Positions 38,663 through 64,000 of a DNA stretch of 64,000 nucleotides are shown here, piece after piece. Source of the stretch: Gymnogyps californianus (Eukaryota > Chordata > Aves > Accipitriformes > Cathartidae). Position 1 is the first letter of the stretch, and every line of letters starts with the position of its first letter. The notes beneath the pieces are model-generated. The model was not told the origin of the DNA. It saw nothing but the letters and a program-made list of their open reading frames with translations, and did not search any database. The position numbers and the translations under genes are program-made. The stretch covers positions 33,399,437-33,463,436 of the forward strand of contig NC_059500.1 of the NCBI RefSeq assembly GCF_018139145.2, read 5' to 3'.

Positions 38663-38678
38663 CCACCTTTTTGGAAAG
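38663..38678 (+). other. MEGF10: MEGF10 5' UTR segment of start-codon exon
   Basis: Sixteen untranslated bases between the 3' splice site (TATTTTTTCTTACAG, AG at 38661-38662) and the start codon. The start context, AAAG before ATGG, has A at -3 and G at +4, a strong Kozak match. Confidence 0.8.
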
Positions 38679-38794
38679 ATGGTTCTTCATTTGAACTCCT
38701 TTTTTGGCTTGCATGTCATATTGCTGTACCATTGGATGGGGACAACTTTATCTTTGAATCTGGAAGATCCCAATGTGTGTAGCCACTGGGAAAG
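38679..38794 (+). CDS. MEGF10: MEGF10 coding exon 1: signal peptide, EMI start
   Basis: This exon encodes residues 1-38 plus two bases of residue 39 (intron phase 2). It begins [20 protein letters not shown], a hydrophobic signal peptide likely cleaved around residues 22-28, and continues [13 protein letters not shown], which is the start of the EMI domain with its first cysteine at 34. The [14 protein letters not shown] stretch is identical to mammalian MEGF10 as I know it, while the signal peptide has diverged, which is normal. MEGF11 and PEAR1, the paralogues, differ here, so the call is specific. MEGF10 is a type I membrane receptor for engulfment of apoptotic cells and synaptic material. 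The start is fixed by the Kozak match, the signal peptide and agreement with the mammalian start. The donor is AAAG/GTAATA. Confidence 0.95.
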
Positions 38795-43604
<4,810 letters not shown>

Positions 43605-43639
43605 TGACTCCCTTTTGATGGGTGACTTGTGGAAGCTGA

Positions 43640-43755
43640 GTTGTGGGGGCTCAGTTATTCATCAGTGGTGCACGTGCAGCTCTCGTTGAAGTCAATTGGT
43701 GTTGTGCATATGCAAATGACAGGATAATTGGATCTCAGATGTCTAAGTAACCAGC
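43640..43755 (+). repeat. Ancient palindromic/L3-type repeat relic
   Basis: GTGCAGCTCTCGTTGAAGTC followed by AATTGGTGTTGTGCATATGC and GGATCTCAGATGTCTAAGT follows old sauropsid repeats of the form 'gcagctcccattgaagtcaatgggagttgtg...gcctcaggtgtctaagt'. The order of words is kept, with decay. Confidence 0.45.
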
Positions 43756-46700
43756 CTTGATGTGATTCTAACTAACGATCATATGGAAAATGCACAGCAC
43801 AAGTGTCAATGCATTTTCCAACACAGTAAATAAATATGAGGTTCAAAACCAGAAGGGAAAGATAAGGTTTTTCTCCTTAGCATGGGCCCCAGTTGATCCC
43901 CATGCTTAGCCTCTCTTGCAGATACAGGGATCTGTAACAACTGTTTGAAGGCAGCAGCACCACCTTTTCATGTGGCACATGCCCCTGTCTCCACATCTTC
44001 CTAAGTCTAAAGAGGGAAGAGCTGTGTCCAGAGCCTGGCGGTGGCCTTGGCTCACCTCTCTTTCTCTGTCTTGTATGGCCTTGTGCAGACCTAGGAAGGT
44101 CTGATTCTTCAAATGGTGTTCATTCAATAGCATAGTAGAAGGGCAGAATGAAAATAGAGGAGGTGTTAATCCAGAGCCCTGGAAGTGTATGGTTGGTAGT
44201 TTAACATAGGGTTGTTCAAAGTCATACAGCGGGTTGGGTAGCTAGATGCTCGTATCGGCAGGATTGACAGCAGGGAACTTGTGATAGGTAAGCAATTATG
44301 AAGGGTAGCATATCCTTGGAGATGGGCAAATGTACAGGGCTAAAAATGAAATTAATTCAATAGTATTTCAAATTATTTGTCCCTGTGAATGCTCATGCGC
44401 AGCACAGAATGCAACGGTAAGTTTTCCAGAAGTCAGGGAACCAAATCTCTTCATCTTTTAATCTCCTTGAAAAACTGGGTTTATCAGGGGCAATCTCTTG
44501 TCTGTAACGTCATTTGTGATGTTGACCTGTGCGTATACTTTTATTAATTTTAGGAGACAGAAAGGGCGTGCATTACGGTGAAAAACAGCTATATCCATTC
44601 CTTGGTTTTGCTTCAGCTCTTCTAATGAGATTTAAAAAACCTGCAGAACCTTAACGAACAGTGTCAGAGGGACTGAGGCGGTATAGTTGATTTTTTTCTG
44701 GAAATGTGGGGCCCTGTAAGAGCAGACTGGTGAGGGGCTGGAGCCTCTGGACTGCAGGGGCTGCCCTTGGGCTTGCCACCCAGTTTCTGAACAGGCAACC
44801 AATTGGCAAGCCTTGCCAAGAGAAATAAGTGGAAAACCCAGCTTATTGGGAAAGCCACAGCGTGTGAGCTGTTTTGGCGGCTGCTTTGGCTTCTCTCATG
44901 TGAAGCTCTGTGTCATGTCCCTCAGTTAAACCCCGACTCATCTGGTCTGTGCGGGGAGCCCGCTGGCACGCTCCCACCAACCTGGAGCAGGACCTGGGCC
45001 TAGGCACGTGCGAAAGGCTGGCTCTGTAACAGCACGTTTTCAGCCTAACTCTCTAAGGCACACCTGGTGTTTTTTTCCCAGCTGAAAATGAGAAAAATGG
45101 AGATACGTTCATTGCTTTATTGTTTGCCTTATGGCTATAATGACAGTGCTGAAGCATAGCACTCAAGGTATGGAGAAGCTTGTCCAGGAAAACATTCTGT
45201 GAAATAACGGATAACGAGAGATTTGTCATTGCCGCTGGATTTTGCAACCCAGTTTTGGAGACAGCAGTGTGGTGCATAAGTCTTTGGTCTTTATCGATAA
45301 ATGAGAGTCTGACAATCATTATCAGTATGTATGTTAAATTTATTTATTCAATACAAATGCAAAATAGTTTCTTAATTTGTGCCTTTCTGCTTGTTGTGAG
45401 GTGCATACTGGAAGTAACCGACAGGATTTATTTGTATCCCTGGAAAGTTATACCCTGTGAGTGTCATAACACATCACGCTATCCTCATTTATATTTTTGT
45501 TTTACAGCACTTCCTGGAATTTGAAAATGCAGCAGTAAGATCTTTGATTCAAAGTGTTTTCTGCACATGAAAAAGCAAGGTCAAAATGATATTTTTCAAA
45601 AACAACTTTTTAAAAAAATTGATCTATCTGAGATCGGATTGGCAAATTTTTTAATCTTTTTGTTTTTAATGTGTATGTATTAGACTTATAAGAACCAATT
45701 TCTAACTACGTTTTGTTATTATACAGGATATATGAATGATCATATTTAATTTTTTTATTAAGTAGTATACTTTTTGAAGTATATGACAGTTTGATCATGT
45801 GAAAAGTGTGATGATGACTCTCTTATGTGACTACAGCTTTTACATAGCTATAGTATATGTAGTAAATTAATTCTATATTAACATAGTAATATTCAGAACC
45901 TAGTAGATTCAGATCACATTGGATGTACTAATTTTTTACTGTTATTACATAAAAAGATGCCAAATACTGATATTCAGGACATGTCTGCTCTGACTTTCGA
46001 GGCAATTTTGGAATGTCTCAGACTTCAATTTATGTAAAAATAAAGATCCTTCAGTGGGGCTAACTTTGCACTTATTTGATTCTGTAATGGTTGACCCTGG
46101 AAGGCATGGAGAGACCTTCAGTCCTCATGATCTTCAACTGGAGCTGAGGATTCAGGGCAAAGGAGGAGCTCGGTAGTTAATAGAAGGTGACAAATATTTC
46201 ATGCTTTCCATTGTTTCAACCAGCTTTCTTTGTAATGAACTTGTACGTACTAGAGTGAATGATGCCTGCATACACATTGGTAATATTAGTCATCCAGTTT
46301 AACTTGGCAAGCTAGTGTGATGCTGTCAGCTGAGATGAAATGGTGAGACAGTGATATGGGGAGGACTCTTCTCCTATGTCATCACAGCAGAAATATCACT
46401 GGCAGAAAGCCAACACAAAATCTTTTTCTGCAGGAAAATGGCGACCACATTGAAAAACACACATACATCTCCCCCCTTTTTTCTATGCAAAGGTAGAAGA
46501 GAAGGCCATTTGAAGTGTGGCGGATATCTTCTTTCATGCTGTTGCTGCTCCACAACGTGCAGATCATTTCCATTAGGGTAGTTTTATTTTCCTTACAGTG
46601 TGTATTATTTTTTACTTAGTGGAGGATGTAGGATACTTCTAAAAGGCTAAAATATTTATGATGCTGTTGACGTTTTGTTGTTTGTTCCTTTATTTGACTT

Positions 46701-47228
46701 CTCAATTTAGAAGGCTCAATTAGAAAATTCCACTGGTAGATGATTTTGGTATGACTCAACACTTCAGTGCGTACAGTGATGAATTGAAATCTTGTGACTT
46801 CCTTTTTAAAATAATAATTAGGAATCTACAGCATGAATACTCACCAGTCACCGTTCCCCTAGAGGTAGTACTTACTAGTGGTAGTGTCACTTCACTGCCT
46901 ATAGTGGCAAAAGAATTATTTGTCACTGCATAAAGAATTGCAAGAATGTGCCAGCCTCATGTTGCTAAAGTCTGTAAATGTTGTATTCGCAAAGGAAAAG
47001 AATGACCAACAGCCAGAGAAAAGCACTGGCTGAAATTTAAGCGGGCTTTTTTTGAGTCTTTTGGAGTCCAGTCTGAACAGATAAATTTGAATTCATCTTA
47101 GGATACAGGACTTCTGTGGAATTGTGACTCTAGCTTCCATACCTGTTCCTGAAAACTTCCAATAGGTGAAACTTGTGTTATGTTTTTACTTTTTGATGAA
47201 AATTCCTTTTGTGTTTTGTCTTTGGATT

Positions 47229-47283
47229 CAGTATATATATATGGAATATATTTATATGTGGAATATATATATATGTAAAATAT
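47229..47283. repeat. AT-rich imperfect microsatellite
   Basis: Runs of TATATATATA separated by GGAATATAT units (the GGAATATAT word recurs twice). It is low-complexity DNA in intron 4. Confidence 0.8.
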
Positions 47284-50200
47284 ACAAACAGGCCTTTTTT
47301 ATCACTCATATGGAAATTTTTGTTTTGTTTATTCTTCTCTAAATTAAAAATAACTGTTATACTGTAAACTGTCCAAACTCTGATACAGAATTTTAGCATC
47401 CTCTTCTTTTGACTGATGCCATTGATAAGAAGAAGACAGGGACACTAGAAGTAGATATCTGTTAAGAGTTTTATGGAAAAGACCACCCCACTACAGCCAG
47501 CATAAGTTTAAAAAAAAAGTCTGTTAATTCAGATACCTGTCTTTCCAATGTTTCTGAGTTTGTTGAAATGATTCTGCATTTACATCACTATTAGTAAGAG
47601 ACAAAGTGGCATCAGAAGTCAGCCTCCATCTGCAGCCCTTGGAAGCTTTTCAGGGAACCTCTTGGGGAAGTTTTAAATGATGTTAATAAATATTATAATA
47701 GACACATTTTTGTTGTGTAGCTTTTGGCCAGTATAGATATATTCTCTTGCAGATTGAGTTTATTATGGCAAGCAGTGTTCAGTCATGCTGAATAGAAACA
47801 TTATCCTGTGTTTTATTAGTTGTGCCATTTGGGTTTGTCTTCAAGTGGGTAAAAAAATTATATTTTAATTTTAATTCCAACATTGTATGGGGTCAGTACT
47901 TGAACTGTTTTATAAGCATGAAGATATCTGTTAGTACTTCCACTCTAACCCTGGTTTGTGCTCTCCTCATATAACTCCTGTTTATAAAGGATATGAATAA
48001 TGTGGAAATTTCTGACTTCTGTTTTCACTATTGTCAGTATCTCTGCAGAAGAGTAGGCTAACTGGAGCGCAGGTGATTATATATATTTTTGCTCCTAAAA
48101 ATTACAGTGCATGTAATTAATGTTTAGATCTGATGGACTTTCTGAGGTGACCTGAATGCAATTTATATGCAGATACAAAGATAGAATCATTCTGTTAAGT
48201 TCTATAAAGAAACTTACTCCTGGCCTTAGAAAGTCCATACCAGATTGAGTGATTGACTTTGTCTCTTATTTATTCCAAATAATTTGCTGTCACTTATCTC
48301 CTAATATCAGTGGCAATCCCTAGGAGATTTGGCATATGGATGCTAGGCTGAGCTACAGACTGAGAAGTTTTTACAAAAATTGCAGTCTTCTATTTTATTT
48401 TTTTTACATTTTCAAAGTCCATTCCATTTTTAGCATGTTTCTGAAATGAAAGAATTCAAAGACTGTAAGATGTCTTCTGGTGTCTTTCTTTTAGATTGAC
48501 ACACATGCAGAAGGTAGATTGATCCTAGTAACATTTTGGTAGCTTGAACGTGAACTTCACATACAGTTTCTGACAGTGTAGCACGTTTCTAAGAACATTA
48601 AAGGAGAATTATGCCTGTTGAATTTCCTCTAGTCATGAAGTAGAAAATAAACCATCTATCTTAATGCATAACTGGATTTCACTCACTTTAATAGCAACTA
48701 GTCATCAAGCATAGGAAAAAAGGATTAACCAAAGGATATGTTCTGGCATAGAAGTGAAGTGAAGAATTTATTTGAAAAAACACATTTATAATATAGTTTA
48801 AAAGATATTTGAATTTTATTTTGTACTATAAGTGCTGAGGGACCTTATTTTAATTAATTTTGATAAAGTTGAATTTAAACCTTGTGGAATATGTAGAAAA
48901 GTTTTTTTTCTGTTTCCAGCTTAAAATGGTTTGTGCATTCAAATTTAATTCACAAAATTTTGAGAACTTTAACAGCTAAAAAAGCTTTTTTTTTTTCTTT
49001 TTTGAAAATGGATATATTTCTTCAATTTGCTCTTTTCAAAGACTAGGTATCCAAATCAGGATAGCGTGGTATTAACAGAAATGCTAAACACAAAGCACAG
49101 TCAGGCATGTAGTATGACTTCTTTTGTTGGAAGTCATTTATGTGAAGAAAATAATATGGAGATCTACTTACAATCCAAAAGCAGACCCAGTTCAGATATT
49201 ACTCCAGTTTTCCTAATATGAATTCTCTGTAAAGTTGATAGGAATTTTCTTTTAATAGATTTCAAAGATGAAATCTCATGAAATCAGGTCTGATTTCACG
49301 TATCTGCTCATTCGATGATATGATTAATTTGTTTAAAAGGTGGAAGTCTAGTTGCGGAACCGTAGTTGATTGTCCTGGTCATCTACTTACATGCATAATT
49401 GCAGTCAAATATTTCAAGCTTTGTTTATGTTAATTGATTTATGTCTGGCTTTTCAAAATGAAAAAGCAACAGATCCCAAAATGCATGCATAAACTTTCAT
49501 TAAAGATAAAAATATCTTTTTTTCAAATTTTGTTACTCGAAATTCTTCTGTATCTTCTTTTAACATCAGATAATGCAATGCACAGCTGTCTAAATATCAT
49601 CTATGGTAACTTATAATGAAATAACTTCATGTCACTTTCTTAATCACAGAGAGCAGATTCATAAAATGCCATTAAGAAATTTAAAGTCTTACAATGTTCC
49701 ACTCTTCATATATGCTCTAGTTGAAGTGGAAGTGGAAGTAGTATGAGGCACAGGAGTTACTCCACTCAGCTGTAATACTTTAAGTAGGTATACTAATAGA
49801 GGAGCAATCTGCGTTTGCACCGCAGGGGGTATGCTGGAGCCCATCAGCATATAAGTAGGCGTTTGAATTGCAATATTCTCTTGAGCTGGAGCACCATCTC
49901 CCTCTCTTCATTGATATCAGTACGAGACGCATGATCAGTGTTTGAAAGTGGCAACTTGACATAAAATTGTATTACATGTTCTATGCCTCTAGCATGACTA
50001 GCTTAATCCCCCTGGTATGAGCTCCCCTCCCAAAGCTGTGGTGCTAAGGCATATCTGCGAGCATGTTGGCCAAGACTTTGCCTGACATCGCTTTCAGCTT
50101 GCTGTAATAATGGTGTCAATGTCTTCGGCTTACACATGTCGTTTCACATTGATTCACTTTGCTGAGCTTCCTCAGCAAGGCATGTTCATTCAGCTGGTTG

Positions 50201-51212
50201 CAGAAGTACCAGTACCTGCAACTGAGGTGGGAACAGAGCTCAAGCAGCCTGGTGAATTTGTGTCCAGGGGACAGGGCAGCTCCTCCCATCGTGCAGAAAG
50301 GGCTGCTACAGGGAATTGCGCATGCAGCAGCAGATATTTTATAGATACTTCAAGCTGGCTGATACTCTATACTCAGAAAGAGCAAATCTACCTTTTGTTC
50401 TTTAAGAAAACAAAAGGATATGATCCGCTGACATAGACCTGTAAGTTGGGCAAGGCAAGATTTTAGAGAATATTTTGAAGGAAACAATAAGACACAGAAG
50501 AAGAGGGGAAATAAGATGTAAAAGGGGAAATACGCAAGAGTAAGCTAAGATTGCTTTTCATATGATAATTGATTTTTCCCTTACAAAAGAAAAAGATATG
50601 ACTTATGCAATTTACTGCTGCCGGTGAATTTTTGGTGCTTCTTTACACTGCTCAGTATCAAAAAGACTTCACGTTAAGTTTTTCACTTGCTCTTGCACGT
50701 AAGTATTTTCTTATATCATGTCCAACAATTCCATAGAAAACCAAGAGAAAATAGTTTCTCTGTCCCTGATGTCATTCATGTCTTTTCAGCTTGTTCTAGT
50801 GGTTTTCATGTTGTCCTCACCTTACACTTTTTTGTAGGTCATGTAGTAAATTGTGGTTCTCTTATCACCATGATCAGTGCCATAATTTTTTTACAGATGC
50901 TGTCTCTTAGGTATGTTAACTAGGATTCAGTTGCCAAGAATCAATTAGCCCATAAGGTGTCTAGAGAATAATTTCTTTTGGTTGCAAAATAGGTTTTTAT
51001 GTACATCCAGAGTGTAGAAGGAAATAATTCTTTGATCAGATATATTTTGGGACATTAAGAAACAAAAAAAAAAGGAAATACTAGATATCTTTAATTCTTT
51101 TGTGTATCTTGAGCATTTTTTGAAACATTCTTGGCTTTAGTTTAGCTTCTTCAAAGCAAAAATTACATGTACCCCTTCTTTGAGAAAGAAATTTCTGTAT
51201 TTATGTGCCATA

Positions 51213-51236
51213 CATATATATATATATATATATATA
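51213..51236. repeat. (AT)n microsatellite
   Basis: An uninterrupted AT/TA dinucleotide run of about 12 units in intron 4. Confidence 0.9.
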
Positions 51237-52139
51237 ATTTTAGTTGATCTTCATTGGATTTATTTGGAAGCAGCAACATTTATATTATACAGCTTCCTTC
51301 AGTGGTCCTTATCCCATATTTCTTTGTCATTAGAGTCAGCAGAGTTTTGGCTGTCAAAACCCCTGACATTGTTACCTACAGATAACTTCTGTAGAGACTT
51401 AGTAGTGGTAGCCTGTTTTGAAGAGTTGTGTTTGATTTACGTTCTACTACTGGAAAACTGGAACACCATTTTGGTGGCTGAAAAGACGCTACTGATAATT
51501 TATGCTGTTGTGGCTAAGAAAAGAATACAGCTCTGATTTGCGAGATGACTCTGCATTGTAAACACTCTGACCCAAAGTTTCATCTGTTGTACATTTGTTC
51601 TAAGGTAACTCTATGTTATTATTGGACGCGATTGATGATTATTTGCACAGCGCCATAGCGTGTGCTGTTACACAGGGATTGTAGCAAGGACCTATGTGCT
51701 CAGCATGGTGTGAGGGGCAGTGCAAGGAGATGCTCAAAGAGCTTCTTCTCTACCTGTTGCTGGGTCCAGTTTCTTACAACATTTTGATTTTTGTATTTTT
51801 TTCCATCTGTCTCACAGAGCATGCTATGGAATGTTGCTTTATTGTATTTAGCCTTAGTGCTCAGGAATTTGGGTTGAGTATGTTGGTATTCACTAAGTTA
51901 TTCATATGTGTGCACATGCAGAGACATGTATGTGTAAACCTATGGTCTGTTGTCTTATGGTTTACTGGTAAGATTTTTCACACATTTGGTTTAGGGAGAG
52001 CTTCAGTGCCCAAGGCAGCACTTACTAGGCAACAGTCGTCAAAGATGCAAGTAATTCATGTCTAGTTATAAGACTAATGGAAAATTGTGATGTATTATTT
52101 AAAGTCATTCTTTTCATAATAAATAAAGAGAACAATGAA

Positions 52140-52510
52140 ATAGCTTTGTATTAATGTGTTGTATCATCTGTCATTTAAAAATTCATATTCTCCCTGTTGA
52201 TTTCTAATGAAGATCATTTTAATGCACATCAGAAAAGTAGCTTATTAGAAGTAAAAGTTGAGAATGAAAATTAAAGGCTGTAAAAATATGCAATTAATGG
52301 CTGGGATCCCAGATAACCAAAGATTTTAATAATATGTATGATTGATCTCTCTGTGGCTTTCTTTTTCCTTGGCCAAACAAAATGTAAAGATGACAATGAT
52401 GTGCTTCATCATGTTTAATTAGGAAAAAAACAGGACGTTTTGCAAGTATTTTTCCTAATTACTTTAGAGCATTTTCAATCCTTTCAGAACTGAAATGTCA
52501 CATGTAGTCC
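52140..52510. promoter_or_regulatory. Candidate regulatory block, homeodomain sites
   Basis: Three TAATTA/CAATTA-type homeodomain cores (near 52292, 52417 and 52457) and a TCF/LEF-like ACCAAAGAT near 52318. Two of the cores form a perfect 13-bp inverted repeat (52416-52428 and 52449-52461). The block sits in otherwise featureless intron. An enhancer role is inferred. Confidence 0.3.
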
Positions 52511-53178
52511 CATTAAACTTCTTGTAAACACCAGCTTTGTCTTTTCCCCATTGTTCACCTTGTATTGATTGTTATACCAATCAGATTCCTGTCGTAGTTT
52601 CTCTGGAAATGTTGGTACAAAGAAAATTCTCATCCTGTGCACATTTTTTAAGTTTTATTGTTGTTCACACTAGAAGGAAAGTATTACAGTGTATATATTT
52701 TGGAAAGTTAAGGGTATTTCATGATAAATATGATGCCAGCAAACTGTTGCTGGTTGCAGATTCCTCTTCTTCAGCGTATTGTATTCTGAGTCAGTTACAT
52801 CAATATGCTGGGTACCAAAGCCATTTCAAGTTTTTCTTAAAAGTTTCAAATAAAAGCTCTATTTCAAGGTAAGCCTTAACTGTAGAAACACATGTTTGCA
52901 AATCATTAAAAAAAAATTATGAAGAAAAATTGCTAGCAGCTCTGCTTAGCTCTTAGAATAAAGGTTGCAGTGATCCATAAGGTTTATATCTCATGCTTTA
53001 CCTTAATCATCATCACTGTTCTGTTGTGCTTCATTTGAACTGTGCAACCATTCAGAAAAATCAATATTAAAATACTGATGTGTTGCAAATCGTTATTTTA
53101 TCCATGCTGTTGCAAGAGAACCTCTTTTTTTATGTGTGCAGAAGTTCTCCTGTTTTTCTTGGCATGAGAGTTTGCTTC

Positions 53179-53300
53179 AGAGAATCACAGGATGGTTGAG
53201 GTTAGAAGGGACCTGTGGAAGTCATCTTGTCCACCTTCCCTGGTCGCGCAGGGCCAATGAGACCGTCTTGCCCAGGACCATGTTCAGATGGGTTTCCAAC
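53179..53300 (-). mobile_element. CR1 LINE fragment, 3' end
   Basis: On the + strand it reads AGAATCACAGGATGGTTGAG then AGAAGGGACCTGTGGAAGTC and TTGCCCAGGACCATGTTCAG, the reverse complement of the conserved avian CR1 3' region. It is therefore a 5'-truncated copy on the - strand, about 120 bp long and diverged. It lies about 300 bp upstream of coding exon 4. Confidence 0.85.
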
Positions 53301-53542
53301 CTATATCATACCATGACTCTTTTTTCATTAAATGCGGACAATTCTCTCTTTGTTAAATGCAAAAGTATTTGAGTACCACCAACATGGTTTTAGTTAGAGC
53401 CTTCAAACTTAGGAGGATTAGAAGAGAGTGAAGTAAGAAAATTTATTTTGAAGCGATGCCATCAAACATTAATACACTAATGTTTATTTTGCTTTTAAAA
53501 GATATTTGAGACATGAAAGATCTGGATTAGGAATAAGTTTAG

Positions 53543-64000
<10,458 letters not shown>

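Overview
This window is vertebrate nuclear DNA, almost certainly from a bird. It carries the 5' end of one gene on the + strand, MEGF10 (multiple EGF-like domains 10), and no other gene I can support. The bird assignment rests on two fragments ending in the CR1 retroposon 3' terminus (octamer repeat ATTCTATG), low repeat density, and heavily decayed old repeats of kinds shared by birds, crocodiles and turtles. Species cannot be read from the sequence.

Layout. 1 to about 11.9 kb is AT-rich flanking DNA with no recognisable exon; it holds a tRNA-headed, CR1-tailed retroposon (5477-5621) and one ancient repeat relic. About 11.96-13.65 kb is GC-rich: a small GC spur, two G-quadruplex-type G-runs, then a CpG island that is the likely MEGF10 promoter and non-coding first exon. 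About 13.2-38.66 kb is read as a very long intron 1 with several candidate regulatory blocks, a 276-nt polypyrimidine tract, a Z-DNA-type tract and ancient repeat relics. Four coding exons follow: 38679-38794 (start codon and signal peptide, preceded by 16 nt of 5' UTR), 41581-41682, 43451-43551 and 53604-53696. Together they make 412 nt, 137 complete codons plus one base. The reading frame is kept across every junction (intron phases 2, 2, 1, 1). The rest, to 64000, is intron 5; the gene continues beyond the window.

The encoded part is a signal peptide, a complete EMI domain and the first EGF-like repeat of a type I membrane receptor. From established knowledge MEGF10 works in clearance of apoptotic cells, glial synapse removal, retinal mosaic spacing and muscle satellite-cell behaviour. 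Within the gene a roughly 404-bp CpG-rich solo LTR lies in sense orientation only 117 bp upstream of a coding exon's 3' splice site.

I found no new protein system. The most novel-looking item is the tRNA-Val-like/CR1 chimera, followed by the exon-proximal LTR. Most open reading frames here are chance frames in non-coding DNA and are left out.
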